Source: Burkholderia puraquae (lineage in GTDB: Bacteria; Pseudomonadota; Gammaproteobacteria; Burkholderiales; Burkholderiaceae). Taken from it: a stretch of 64,000 nucleotides of DNA. Of the stretch, positions 15,767-24,882 are shown in pieces (the first letter of the stretch is position 1; each line of letters opens with the position of its first letter). Location: assembly GCF_002099195.1 (NCBI RefSeq), contig NZ_NBYX01000023.1, forward strand, positions 27,455-91,454. The letters run 5' to 3'. The position numbers were made by a program, and so were the translations under genes. Under the pieces are notes generated by a model, which saw only the letters and a list, made by a program, of their open reading frames with translations, did no database searches and had not been told where the DNA came from.

Positions 15767-17113
15767 CTAGCCGTGCCGCAGGCAGACGCGCGGCGTGTCG
15801 CCCGTCGCGTTATCCGGCGCCGTGACGTCGAGCGCTTGCGCGCCGAGCCGCCCGATCAGTTCGACGAAGCTGGCGACGCTCGCCGTCCGCAACGGGTAGT
15901 ACGCGATGCGGTGGCGTTCGCAGATGCGCTTGAGCAGGTTCATCGAATCGTGGTCGATACAGTCGACCGGGAACACGACCATGTGCGCGCCGGGTAGCGC
16001 CGCCGCCAGCAGGCCCTTGCGATCCTCGATGCCGCCGTCGTGCAGCGTCACCTCGCCGCCTGCCGTTTCGACGATCCGCTTGATTGCACGGTTCGAGCCG
16101 GGGCGCCCGCCGACGTACACCAGACGCGTGCCCTGAAGGATCGACAGCGGATCGGCCGCGCGATCGGCTGGATCGTCCGCCGACGCCTGCACCGCCTGTT
16201 CGATCGCGCTCGCTTCGGCGCGCAGCGTCTTCACCATCGCCATCAGGTCGTCGAGCCGCGCGCGCATCGCGCGGGCGCTCGCCTGTTCCGCGGCGATCCG
16301 CTGCTCGGCTGCCTCGCGGCGGCTCGTGTGCAGCGCGAGCCGTTCGTCGCGCGCGGCCAGGGCTTCGCGCAGCTCGTGCACTTCATCGCGCAAGACGCTT
16401 TCCGCCGCCGGCGGCTGCGCGTTCTGGCGCGCGGCGAGGGCATCCCGCTCCTGCCGCGCCGCGTCGCGCTGCGTGCTCGTTTCTTGCAGGCGAGCCTGCT
16501 GCCGGTCGAGCTTCGCGTGCAGCGCCGCATTGTCTTCTTCCAGCGCAACGAGCCGCCGGATATCGGCGCGATTGGCCGCGCCGACCAGGTGCGACAGCAT
16601 GTGCAGTTCGCCGAACGCGGCCTGGCGCACGCGCATCGTCGTGCGCGGATGCGTCATCAGCGCCCAGTACGCGGGCGGAATGTCGCCGCTTTTCAGTGCC
16701 TCCTTCCACCGTGCGAGGAGTTCGTCCGCATCCTTCGCGCCGTCGAACGCGCGGATCGCGCCGGCGTAGCGCTCGTCAAGCGCCTTGTGCAAGGCCTTGG
16801 CGCCGGCCGTGCCGTCGATCGCAAGCGCGACGGCCGCGTGATGGATCTCGAGGTCGGTCGCGTGCTGGCGGTCGAGGTCGGTGAACTTCGGCACCAGCCT
16901 GCGCAGTTCGTGCGTGGTCAGGCAGGTGCCGATGATCGAGCAGTGCAGGTTCGCATCGAGCTCGGACAGGTGCGTGCGGCGTTTCAGCTCGGTCAGTTGC
17001 GCGCGCGACGGCGCGCAGCATGCATCGACCCGCGTGCCGGCTGCCGCGGGCAGGTTGCCGCCGGGCGGCGAGAGATCCGCCGTGCGGGAAAGGCGAAAGG
17101 GCGGAACGTGCAT
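15767..17113 (-). CDS. DUF2325 domain protein with coiled-coil centre
   Basis: A 448-residue cytoplasmic protein. The C-terminal about 95 residues are a DUF2325 domain (LVYVGGRPGSNRAIKRIVETAGG, MVVFPVDCIDHDSMNLLKR). The middle (about 190-320) is rich in Glu, Arg, Ala and Gln with heptad-like spacing and should form a coiled coil. The N-terminal part is helical (TTHELRRLVPKF) and has no recognised domain. DUF2325 has no assigned biochemical role. The gene stands alone, with a 277-bp upstream region that also separates it from motB. Confidence 0.82.
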   Translation of the reverse strand: MHVPPFRLSRTADLSPPGGNLPAAAGTRVDACCAPSRAQLTELKRRTHLSELDANLHCSIIGTCLTTHELRRLVPKFTDLDRQHATDLEIHHAAVALAIDGTAGAKALHKALDERYAGAIRAFDGAKDADELLARWKEALKSGDIPPAYWALMTHPRTTMRVRQAAFGELHMLSHLVGAANRADIRRLVALEEDNAALHAKLDRQQARLQETSTQRDAARQERDALAARQNAQPPAAESVLRDEVHELREALAARDERLALHTSRREAAEQRIAAEQASARAMRARLDDLMAMVKTLRAEASAIEQAVQASADDPADRAADPLSILQGTRLVYVGGRPGSNRAIKRIVETAGGEVTLHDGGIEDRKGLLAAALPGAHMVVFPVDCIDHDSMNLLKRICERHRIAYYPLRTASVASFVELIGRLGAQALDVTAPDNATGDTPRVCLRHG

Positions 17114-17390
17114 GTTGACCTCTGTCCGGCGCGGTCGGCCGGAGACGGATGCGCGAAAGATTTGCGAAATATACCACGGAATATAACGCGCGAAATTCCC
17201 GGGGGAATCGCGGGGTAACGCGGCGTGGCGCGGTCAGCTGCGCACGGTTGAATGGTCGGTGAGCGGCCGACCGGTCAGTCGATGTCGCGCGCGGCCGTCC
17301 CGAACGCGACCCTGACGCCAAGGCTCACGCTGTCGGGCACGCGGACGCGTGTGGTGGCTGCGCACATCCGGCCAACGTGCGTGAACGAGC

Positions 17391-18338
17391 CTAATGCTGC
17401 CGCGTGACTGCCGCCGGCAGTGCGGCGGCCCGGGCGCCGGCCGTCTCGTTCACGGTCGTCCGGCCACCGTCCCGAAAGAACGCCTGCTCGGCGGCATTGT
17501 TCATCACCAGGATGCTGATGCGGCGGTTGGTCGGCTCGTCCGCCACGTTCTTGTCGAGCGGCAGGACATCCGCGAGCCCGCGCACCTGGAGCAGCTTCTC
17601 TTCCCGCAACCCGCCCGCGACCAGCGCACGCCGCGCGGCGTTCGCGCGATCGCTGGAGAGCTCCCAGTTCGAATAGCCCGTGGAGCCGTCGGGATACGGC
17701 GTCGAATCGGTATGCCCCGCGATCGACACACGGTTTTCGACATCGTCGAGTGCGGTGCCGATCTGGGTGAGGATCGCGGTGGCATAGCCTTCGGGTTGCG
17801 AACTGCCCGACGCGAACATCGGGCGCTTGAGCGAATCGACGATCTCGATGCGCAAGCCCTCGTGGGTGATCGCGATCCGGATCTGGTCCTGGTACGCGCG
17901 CAACGACGGGCTTTGTGCAATCACCGCGGTCAGCTTCGCTTTCAGGCGTTCGAGCTTTTGCGTATCGACGGCGCTGGCGAGTGCCGCGGGCGAACTGGCC
18001 GGCGCCGGTTGCGCTTTCGTGTCGATCGCCGGCGCCGGATCCGTCATGTCGCGGCCGCCCCCCTCCACGACGCTCGGACGCGGCGCCTGCCCGTCCTTCC
18101 CGCCTGAGAGGAGCGTCGACAGCGGCGTGTTGAAGTAGTCCTCGATCCCCTGCTTGTCGTACTTGGAAACCGAGCCGAGCAGCCACATCAGCAGGAAGAA
18201 CGCCATCATCGCCGTGACGAAATCCGCGTAGGCGATTTTCCAGGCGCCGCCGTGGTGGGCGTCGTGATCCTCGCCTTTCCTGCGGCGCACGACGACGATC
18301 GCGGCCTGTTTCGACGAGTTGGAGCGACTGTCGGCCAT
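17391..18338 (-). CDS. motB: Flagellar stator protein MotB
   Basis: A 315-residue inner-membrane protein forming the proton-driven stator with MotA. One transmembrane helix at about residues 33-56 contains the essential proton-binding aspartate (D39 in AYADFVTAMMAFFLLMWLL). The C-terminal OmpA-like peptidoglycan-binding domain shows VSIAGHTDSTPY and ELSSDRANAARRAL. The start at 18338 lies 10 nt after motA, giving a two-gene operon. The N-terminal tail is basic, as usual. Confidence 0.93.
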   Translation of the reverse strand: MADSRSNSSKQAAIVVVRRRKGEDHDAHHGGAWKIAYADFVTAMMAFFLLMWLLGSVSKYDKQGIEDYFNTPLSTLLSGGKDGQAPRPSVVEGGGRDMTDPAPAIDTKAQPAPASSPAALASAVDTQKLERLKAKLTAVIAQSPSLRAYQDQIRIAITHEGLRIEIVDSLKRPMFASGSSQPEGYATAILTQIGTALDDVENRVSIAGHTDSTPYPDGSTGYSNWELSSDRANAARRALVAGGLREEKLLQVRGLADVLPLDKNVADEPTNRRISILVMNNAAEQAFFRDGGRTTVNETAGARAAALPAAVTRQH

Positions 18339-18348
18339 GGCGCCTCCG

Positions 18349-19218
18349 TTACGCGGCCTTGGGCGACTTCGTCGCGCGCACGGCCTCGTCGAGTTCCTTG
18401 AAGCTCGGGCGATCGGCCGTGAACAGCACCTTGCGGCCGAATTCCACCGCCACCGCCGGCGCATAGCCGCTCATCGACGCGAGCAGCACGGCCTTCACGC
18501 ACTGGAACGGCTTGGCCGCCGCGCGGCCCTTTGCATTGAGCAGATCCGCGAGCGGGCCGACGAAGCCATACGCGAGCAGGATGCCGAGGAAGGTGCCGAC
18601 GAGCGCGCCGGCGATCATCTTGCCGAGCACGGCGGGCGGTGCGCCGACCGAGCCCATCGTATGCACGACACCCATCACCGCGGCGACGATGCCGAACGCG
18701 GGCAGGCCGTCGGCCATCTTCTGGATCGCATTGGCCGCGACCGACGCCTCCGCATGGTGCGTATGCAGTTCCTCATCCATCAGGTCCTGCATCTCCAGCA
18801 CGTTCACGTTCCCGCTCGACATCATCCGCAAATAGTCGACGATGAAATCGAGCAGGTGATGGTCTTCGAGCACATGCGAATACTTCTGGAACAGCGGACT
18901 TTGCTCGGGCGCATCGACGTCGGCCTCGAGTGCCATCATGCCGTCCCTGCGCGCCTTCTGCAGCAGCTCGTAAAGCAGCGCGATCAGCTCGACGTATTGC
19001 TGCTTCGTATAGCCGCCGCCCTTGAAACAGGTCGGCAGGCTCTTGAGCGTTTTCTTCAGCGTCGTGACCGGATTGCTGACGACGAACGCACCCAGCGCGG
19101 CGCCGAAAATGCACAGCAGCTCGAACGGTTGCAGCAAGGCCGGCACATGGCCGCCCACGCCGATAAAACTGCCGATCACCGACCCGATCACGACGATCCA
19201 CCCGATGGCTACAAACAT
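18349..19218 (-). CDS. motA: Flagellar stator protein MotA
   Basis: A 289-residue inner-membrane stator subunit with four predicted helices: two at the N-terminus (VAIGWIVVIGSVIGSFIGV and the FELLCIFGAALGAFVVSN region) and two around AIQKMADGLPAFGIVAAVMGVVH and LGKMIAGALVGTFLGILLAYG. The large cytoplasmic loop between them contacts the rotor. Length and order (motA then motB) are standard. The start follows GAGGGA. No flagellar or chemotaxis genes lie nearby, so this may be an additional stator set. Confidence 0.93.
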   Translation of the reverse strand: MFVAIGWIVVIGSVIGSFIGVGGHVPALLQPFELLCIFGAALGAFVVSNPVTTLKKTLKSLPTCFKGGGYTKQQYVELIALLYELLQKARRDGMMALEADVDAPEQSPLFQKYSHVLEDHHLLDFIVDYLRMMSSGNVNVLEMQDLMDEELHTHHAEASVAANAIQKMADGLPAFGIVAAVMGVVHTMGSVGAPPAVLGKMIAGALVGTFLGILLAYGFVGPLADLLNAKGRAAAKPFQCVKAVLLASMSGYAPAVAVEFGRKVLFTADRPSFKELDEAVRATKSPKAA

Positions 19219-19722
19219 GATTCCCTCGTCCGCGATTTGCGCTGCTGCATCCGTTGTCGAAAAGCGAGCGGGACGCATGGCGATCCCGCTCCGTGCCCGC
19301 GACGGCGCCGGGTCGCTGCGTGTCGGATGCGAACCGGGCGGTCGTCCCGATTCGCTGCAAAGCGGCGCCAATCGGCGGGTGTTGATGCAATAACGGCGAT
19401 TGTCCGGACGACTGAACCCGTGATTCCACGGATCACGCGTGATTCGCGCGTGGCACACGTTTGCGAACGCCGATATGCGCGATTTTGTTGATCGAGGTCA
19501 AAAAGTGCGCGGCCATCGCGAGCCTGCCGGTATGGATGCGAGCCGGAAACAGCGTGGGGCGTGACGCAACCCTCCCCCCAAATAGCGGTTCACCGCGGGA
19601 TTCCGGGGGAACGCAGTGCAACGTGCATCGTCGGCCGACAGGGTTTTCATCAGGACATCCGGCGCGTCGCACGATCCATCATGACGAAACCACTGTCGCA
19701 GCCAACCGCAGGAGGGCGCACC
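19219..19722. other. divergent intergenic region motA / patatin gene
   Basis: About 500 bp with no recognisable gene. It must hold the promoters of motAB (leftward) and of the patatin gene (rightward). I looked for a flagellar sigma-28 promoter (TAAA-N15-GCCGATAA) in the motA direction and found only a GCCGATTG block without a -35 partner. A 12-bp palindrome ATCACGCGTGAT lies at 19432-19443. Confidence 0.45.
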
Positions 19723-20607
19723 GTGACGTCCGATCCCACTCCCTCGACCGCCTTCGTGTTCGCCGGCGGCGGCAGTCTTGGCGCGATCGAGGTCGGCATG
19801 CTCCGCGAGCTGGTCGCGAGCGGCGAACGGCCCGATTGCGTCATCGGCGCGTCGGCGGGCGCGATCAATGCCGCCTATTTTGCCGGCCGGCCGGACGCGG
19901 ACGGCATCGCGATGCTCGCCGCGCTGTGGTGCAGAATCCGCCGCCAGGACGTCATGCCGTTCTCGATGCGCAGCGTCATCGCGATGGTGCTGCGCAACCG
20001 GCCGCATCTGGTCGAGGCCGATGCGCTGCGCCTGCTGCTGGAACAGAACCTGCCGTACCGGCGGATCGAGCAGGCCGCGTTGCCGCTCCACATCGTTGCG
20101 ACCGACGTGCTGAACGGTCAGGAAGTCGTGCTGTCCGCCGGATCGGTCGTGGATGCGGTGCAGGCCAGCGCGGCGATTCCGGGCGTGTTTCCGTCGGTCA
20201 GCATCGGCGGCGTGGAACTCGTCGACGGCGGCGTCGCGAACAATACGCCGATCTCTGTTGCGATCGCGCTCGGCGTCAAGCGGATCGTCGTGCTGCCGGC
20301 CGGGTTCGCCTGTGCGTTGCGCGTACCGCCGCGCAGCGCGATCGCGCATGCGACGCACGCACTGACGCTCGTGATCGCGCGGCAACTGGTGCGCGATCTG
20401 GAGCTGTACGCGGCACGCGCGCAAATCCATGTCGTGCCGCCGCTTTGTCCGCTCGAAGTCTCGTCATACGATTACTCGCAGTGCGCGCAACTGATCGACA
20501 AGGCCGCGGCACGCACGCGCGCGTGGATCGCTGCGGGCGGGCTCGCGGAGTGCGCGATTCCTGGCCAGCTGCGCGAGCACGATCACGCGGCGGCGCTGTC
20601 GCATTGA
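19723..20607 (+). CDS. Patatin-like phospholipase
   Basis: Predicted lipid acyl hydrolase of 294 residues with a Ser-Asp catalytic dyad. Visible marks are the oxyanion-hole glycines in FVFAGGGSLGAIEVGM, the nucleophile serine in VIGASAGAIN (GxSxG) and the aspartate in ELVDGGVANNTP. It is similar in length to short RssA/YchK-type proteins, with no signal peptide. I chose the GTG at 19723 because it follows a strong GGAGG by 7 nt; an in-frame ATG at 19681 adds 14 residues but lacks a ribosome site. It stands alone and is convergent with the aldehyde dehydrogenase. Confidence 0.88.
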   Translation: MTSDPTPSTAFVFAGGGSLGAIEVGMLRELVASGERPDCVIGASAGAINAAYFAGRPDADGIAMLAALWCRIRRQDVMPFSMRSVIAMVLRNRPHLVEADALRLLLEQNLPYRRIEQAALPLHIVATDVLNGQEVVLSAGSVVDAVQASAAIPGVFPSVSIGGVELVDGGVANNTPISVAIALGVKRIVVLPAGFACALRVPPRSAIAHATHALTLVIARQLVRDLELYAARAQIHVVPPLCPLEVSSYDYSQCAQLIDKAAARTRAWIAAGGLAECAIPGQLREHDHAAALSH

Positions 20608-20746
20608 GGGTTGCTCACGCGCCGTGCCAACGCATGACCGCCAAACGCCATCGGCGGGCTGCCGGGGAAATCGGCGAAGCATCAGAAAAAATGCGGCACC
20701 GCGCCACGAGGCACGGTGTCGCGAACGGCCCGAACGGCCGCCCTGG

Positions 20747-22237
20747 TCAATCGATCGCGCGCATCGCGTGACGCAGTTCCTGATAGCTGCGCAGCCCGGC
20801 GACGCCGAGTTCGCGGCCGATCCCGCTGAGCCCGAAGCCGCCCCAGCACACGTGCGGGTAGATGAGCTGCGGCGCATTGATCCACACGAGCCCCGCGCGC
20901 ACGCGCTGCTGGAACTGCTTCGCGATATCCGCATCGCGCGTCACGACGGTCGCGACGAGCCCGTAGCGCGTGTCGTTCGCGAGCGCGATCGCTTCGTCGT
21001 CGGTGCGGAACGATTTCACGCACGCGACGGGGCCGAACACTTCGTCGGTCCACAGCGGGTTGTCGGCCGCCGGCTCGGCGATCACGACGGGCGCCATGAA
21101 GAAGCCGTCGCCGCCGGCATCCGTCACCCGGCCGCTGAATGCGACGCGTGCGCCCGCATCGATGCCGTGCTGGAGCATCGCCTCGACGCGCGTACGCTGC
21201 GCGGCCGAGATCAGCGGCCCCATCGCGACCTGCTCCGCAGCGGGCGGTGCGACGACGAGCGCGCGCACGGCCGTCTCGAACGCGGCCATGAAGCTGCGGT
21301 ACACGCTGTCGTGCACGAGGATGCGCGCGGTGGCCGAGCACATCTGGCCCGCGTTCGTGAACGCGCCCGCGACCGCGAGCGACACCGCGACGTCGAGATC
21401 GGCGTCGTCGCGCACGATCAGCGACGACTTGCCGCCGAGTTCGAGCGTCACGCGCTTCATGTCGACGGCGGCGGCCTGCATGACCTTGCGGCCGGCCGCC
21501 GTGCTGCCGGTAAACGAGATCTTGTCGATCAGCGGATGCGCGGTCAGCGCCGCGCCGACCTCGGCGCCGCCGTTCACGACGTTGACGACACCGGCCGGCA
21601 CACCGGCTTCGGCGACGATGTCGAGCAGCGCATGCTCGGCCGGCGACGTGAGTTCGGACGGCTTCAGCACGACCGCGCAGCCGGCCGCGAGCGCGGGCGC
21701 GAGCTTCCACGCGGTCGTGACCATCGGGAAGTTCCACGGCATGACCAGCGCCGCGACGCCGACGGCGTCGTAAAAGCGCTCGGCGGTGACGGCATCGCTC
21801 GGCAGCGCGACCGGCTCGGCCGCGAACAGCGCCGGGTCTTCGCACAGCGTTGCGTAGTACGCGAACGTCGCGGCGACGTCGCCGACATCGGCCTCGGCCT
21901 CGAACGGCGGCTTGCCGCTCACCTGCATCTGCAGCGCCGCAAGGCGATCGTGCGACGCCTCGACGCGCGCGGCGATCGTGGCGAGAATCCGGCCGCGTTC
22001 GGCGGGCGGCGTGTCGCGCCAGCCGGCGAACGCATCGCGCGCGGCGCGCACCGCGGCGTCGACGTGCGCGGGCGTCGCGAATTCCTGCCAGCCGATCGCC
22101 GCGCCGGTCGATGCGTCGAAGATCGGCGCACCGGGCGCGTCGGCATGCGTGCGCACGGGCTGGCCGGCGATGTGCGCCGCGGGCAGCACGAACGTGGCGG
22201 TGGAACGGGAAAGCGCGTTGGTGGACATGGGGGGCAT
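20747..22237 (-). CDS. Aldehyde dehydrogenase (NAD(P)+-dependent)
   Basis: A 496-residue enzyme of the aldehyde dehydrogenase superfamily that oxidises an aldehyde to its acid. Catalytic-domain marks are VMPWNFPMV, the NAD-fold GSTAAGRKVMQ, the general-base glutamate in LELGGKSS, the nucleophile cysteine in NAGQMCSATARI, and the late motif EVFGPVACVKSF. It starts 13 nt after the agmatinase-family gene, so the two are an operon. The natural substrate is therefore probably an aminoaldehyde or guanidinoaldehyde, such as 4-aminobutyraldehyde or 4-guanidinobutyraldehyde, from polyamine or arginine breakdown (inference from context). Confidence 0.92.
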   Translation of the reverse strand: MPPMSTNALSRSTATFVLPAAHIAGQPVRTHADAPGAPIFDASTGAAIGWQEFATPAHVDAAVRAARDAFAGWRDTPPAERGRILATIAARVEASHDRLAALQMQVSGKPPFEAEADVGDVAATFAYYATLCEDPALFAAEPVALPSDAVTAERFYDAVGVAALVMPWNFPMVTTAWKLAPALAAGCAVVLKPSELTSPAEHALLDIVAEAGVPAGVVNVVNGGAEVGAALTAHPLIDKISFTGSTAAGRKVMQAAAVDMKRVTLELGGKSSLIVRDDADLDVAVSLAVAGAFTNAGQMCSATARILVHDSVYRSFMAAFETAVRALVVAPPAAEQVAMGPLISAAQRTRVEAMLQHGIDAGARVAFSGRVTDAGGDGFFMAPVVIAEPAADNPLWTDEVFGPVACVKSFRTDDEAIALANDTRYGLVATVVTRDADIAKQFQQRVRAGLVWINAPQLIYPHVCWGGFGLSGIGRELGVAGLRSYQELRHAMRAID

Positions 22238-22250
22238 CCTGTCGGTCGGG

Positions 22251-23201
22251 TTAGCGGTAGGCGACGCCCGGCATCACGCAGAGCATCTCGAACGCGAGGT
22301 TCGCGCCGGTGAGCGCGGTGGTGCCGGTCGGATCGTACGGCGGCGCGACTTCGACGAGGTCCGCGCCGACGATATTCAGGCCCTTCATCCCGCGCACGAT
22401 CTCGAGGCCCTGCTGCACGGTGAGGCCGCCGATCTCCGGCGTGCCGGTGCCGGGCGCGAACGACGGATCGAGGCCGTCGATGTCGAAGCTCAGATAGACC
22501 GGCGTGCCGCCGACGCGTTCGCGCACCTGCGCCATCAGCGGCGCGAGCGACTTGTTCCAGCAGGCTTCCGCCTGCACCACGGTGAAGCCCTGCTGGCGGC
22601 ACCAGTCGAAATCGTCCGCGTGGTAGCCGGTGCCGCGCAGGCCGATCTGCGTGACCTTGTCGCATTGCAGCAGGCCGTCTTCCACCGCGCGGCGGAACGG
22701 CGTGCCGTGCGCGATCTTCTCGCCGAACATCGTGTCGTTCACGTCCGCGTGCGCATCGACGTGCACGACCGCGACCTTGCCGTACTTTTTATGCAGCGCG
22801 CGCAGGATCGGCCACGCGATCGTGTGGTCGCCGCCGAGCGTGATCGGCCGGCAGCCGTTCGCGACGATCTCGTCGTACGCCTCCTCGATGCGGCGCACCG
22901 AGTCTTTCAGGTCGTACGGGTTGGTCGCGACGTCGCCGATGTCGGCCACCTGCAGCGAATCGAACGGCGCCGCGCGCGTGGCCATGTTGTACGGGCGCAG
23001 CAGCACGGATTCGGTACGGATCTGGCGCGGGCCGAAGCGCGAGCCCGAGCGGTTCGACGTGCCGAGGTCGAGCGGCACGCCGACGAAGCACACGTCGAGG
23101 CCGTCGGTCGTCTCGGCTTGCGGCAGCCGCATCATCGTGGCGATGCCGCCAAAGCGCGGCATCTCGTTGCCGCCCATCGGTTGATTCAGTTCGCGGGGCA
23201 T
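22251..23201 (-). CDS. Agmatinase-family ureohydrolase (agmatinase or guanidinobutyrase)
   Basis: A 316-residue manganese-dependent ureohydrolase, which releases urea from a guanidino substrate. The metal-binding motifs are complete: GGDHTIAWPIL, VVHVDAHADVND and SFDIDGLDPSFAPGTG. The length and the N-terminal PMGGNEMPRFGGIATMMRLP match the bacterial agmatinase/guanidinobutyrase/guanidinopropionase group, whose members are not separable by eye. It is the first gene of a two-gene operon with the aldehyde dehydrogenase, and a LuxR-type regulator lies upstream on the same strand. The context favours 4-guanidinobutyrate or agmatine. Confidence 0.88.
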   Translation of the reverse strand: MPRELNQPMGGNEMPRFGGIATMMRLPQAETTDGLDVCFVGVPLDLGTSNRSGSRFGPRQIRTESVLLRPYNMATRAAPFDSLQVADIGDVATNPYDLKDSVRRIEEAYDEIVANGCRPITLGGDHTIAWPILRALHKKYGKVAVVHVDAHADVNDTMFGEKIAHGTPFRRAVEDGLLQCDKVTQIGLRGTGYHADDFDWCRQQGFTVVQAEACWNKSLAPLMAQVRERVGGTPVYLSFDIDGLDPSFAPGTGTPEIGGLTVQQGLEIVRGMKGLNIVGADLVEVAPPYDPTGTTALTGANLAFEMLCVMPGVAYR

Positions 23202-23368
23202 GGGCCGTCTCCTTTTTCTCAGGTAAAGCGATCGGCCGATGGTAGAGGAGAACACTCGCGCGAAGATTTTGAAGTCGCAACGTTTACATCGACGGGCGTC
23301 GATGCGAGTGGCGCCGCCGCATCGACGCGGCGCAACCGAACGCGGCCGCGCGGCGAGGCCGGGCCGCG

Positions 23369-24253
23369 TCAGCGCGGGATGGCCGGCGGCGCGGCGCCGT
23401 CGTGAGATCCGGCGGAAGGAAACGCGGCCGTTGCCGAACCCCACGCGGCGAGTTCGCGCTTCGTGCGCACGCCGAGCTTCGCGAACGCGCGCTTCACGTA
23501 CGACTCGGCCGACGCGACGCGCACGCCGAGGATCCCGGCCGTCTCGGGCACGGTCTTGCCGGAGAGCAGGTGCTTGCAGGTTTCGTATTCGCGCTTCGAC
23601 AGCTTCACGCCGTCGGCCGCGATCCGCGCATCGAACTGCGCGAGCGGATGGACTTCGGGCGTCGGGTGCGCGACGCGCCGCACCGCCGTGGTCGACGCAT
23701 GCAGTTCGAGCAGCGGGAACAGCACGTCGCTGATGCTGCGAAAGCGGTTCATCTCGGCGAGCGTGAACGGCGGCCGGTCGCGGCCGCGCTCCAGCGCGAT
23801 CGAATGCTGCGAATAGCGCGTGCCGCGTGCGAGCACGCATTCGTGCCCGATACGCACGTCGTCGAACAGCCGCTGGCGGAATTCGCCGGGCGGGATCGCC
23901 GCGATGTCGCGCACGACGAGCATCGTGCCCGTCTTGCCGCGCAGCCCCGCGAACAGCGGGTCGCTGTCGAGAAAGCGCTCGTAGTAGAGCGTCATCACGT
24001 CGGAGATTTCGGTGGATTCGGTATCGATGCCGCTGCTGCCGATCCATTCGCATCGGTAGCCGGTGGGCATCGAGCCGTCGACGCGCGAGCGTTCGACGTG
24101 CGCGACGTCGAGCGGCACCACTTCGTTGAGCAGTTGCGTGAGGCGCGGCACGAAGTGCGGCGTGCCGACCGTCTCGATCAGCTCGCCCAGCGCCTTGAAC
24201 GACACGTTGAAGCGGTCGTTGTCGCGGTGGAAGGGGTTCACGTTGAGCAGCAT
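23369..24253 (-). CDS. LuxR-family transcriptional regulator (paralogue 1)
   Basis: A 294-residue regulator with a C-terminal LuxR helix-turn-helix at about 222-275 (LSKREYETCKHLLSGKTVPE, then ASAESYVKRAFAKLGVRTKR). The N-terminal 200 residues are neither a response-regulator receiver nor a clear autoinducer domain; they contain YRCEWIGSSGIDTES and LRGKTGTMLVVRDIAAIPPGEFR, shared with the second LuxR gene at 28698-29528. It is divergent from the cupin/flavin-oxidase operon, whose promoter carries the shared G/C-rich site, and is transcribed toward the agmatinase operon. It is probably an activator of the island. Confidence 0.88.
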   Translation of the reverse strand: MLLNVNPFHRDNDRFNVSFKALGELIETVGTPHFVPRLTQLLNEVVPLDVAHVERSRVDGSMPTGYRCEWIGSSGIDTESTEISDVMTLYYERFLDSDPLFAGLRGKTGTMLVVRDIAAIPPGEFRQRLFDDVRIGHECVLARGTRYSQHSIALERGRDRPPFTLAEMNRFRSISDVLFPLLELHASTTAVRRVAHPTPEVHPLAQFDARIAADGVKLSKREYETCKHLLSGKTVPETAGILGVRVASAESYVKRAFAKLGVRTKRELAAWGSATAAFPSAGSHDGAAPPAIPR

Positions 24254-24369
24254 GCGGTTCCCCGGGTGAAAGGCGGCGCGATTGTAGCGTCGGCAACGAA
24301 AAACGTCATTAGGGGGAAACACCGTCGGTTGTCCTGCCGACCCGTTCGCCCCCGGAAAACACCGCTTGT

Positions 24370-24414
24370 CCCCCCCGGAGGGGGGCATACCGGGGCAGTG
24401 TAAATGAGTAACTT
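24370..24414 (+). promoter_or_regulatory. shared-architecture promoter, site 1 (cupin operon)
   Basis: A run of seven C, a short centre and six G (24370-24385) form an imperfect inverted repeat, followed by CATACCGG. CATACC (24386-24391) occupies the -35 position, 17 nt before a -10-like TAACTT (24409-24414). The cupin start is 39 nt further on. The same block CCCC-N8-GGGCAKACCG with the same distance to -10 recurs at 29682 and 31608. A poor -35 replaced by an inverted repeat fits an activator-dependent promoter. Confidence 0.6.
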
Positions 24415-24452
24415 TGCCTCTGCTTTTTTCAATCAAGAGACGAAAAGTTCAG

Positions 24453-24797
24453 ATGACCAAACTGATCAAGGACATCCTGCCGCTCGGCGCAGGCATTGGC
24501 GAATTCACGAAGCTCGACTTCGGGATGGACGAAAGCGACTGGCGCGCGGCGGAAGGCAAGAGCGGCAACTACATCGTCGGCTGGTGGGAAGGCAAGGCCG
24601 GCTCGGTGGAGTTTCCGGACACCGCGGCCGACGAAGCCGTGTGGCTCGTCGAGGGCCGGATCGCGCTGACCGACGTCGAAGGCAACCGCAAGGAATTCGC
24701 GCCAGGCCAGGGCTACCTGCTGCCGGCCGGCTTCGCGGGCCGCTGGGAGACGATCGAGGACGCGAAGAAGTTCTACGTGCTGCTCGAGAAGTCGTGA
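24453..24797 (+). CDS. Cupin-domain protein
   Basis: A 114-residue single-domain small beta barrel of the ureidoglycine-aminohydrolase-like cupin group (DUF861-type), with GSVEFPDTAADEAVWLVEGR, LTDVEGNRKEFAPGQGYLLP and AGFAGRWETIEDAKKFYVLL. Cupins of this kind commonly accompany flavin oxidases and aldehyde dehydrogenases in polyamine catabolic loci; their role there is not established. It is the first gene of the operon with the flavin oxidase about 85 nt downstream. The ATG at 24453 was chosen because upstream in-frame sequence overlaps the promoter. Confidence 0.82.
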   Translation: MTKLIKDILPLGAGIGEFTKLDFGMDESDWRAAEGKSGNYIVGWWEGKAGSVEFPDTAADEAVWLVEGRIALTDVEGNRKEFAPGQGYLLPAGFAGRWETIEDAKKFYVLLEKS

Positions 24798-24882
24798 TGT
24801 CGGAAGCCGCCGTCGTGGTGTCGTCGTCCGTGTGACGCGCGCCCGGCGGCGGCTTCGTTTTTCGCGTGTGATGGCTGGGATC

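Noticed and set aside
19219..19500. Sigma-28 promoter for motAB
   Set aside because: Only a GCCGATTG-like block is present, with no TAAA at the right distance.
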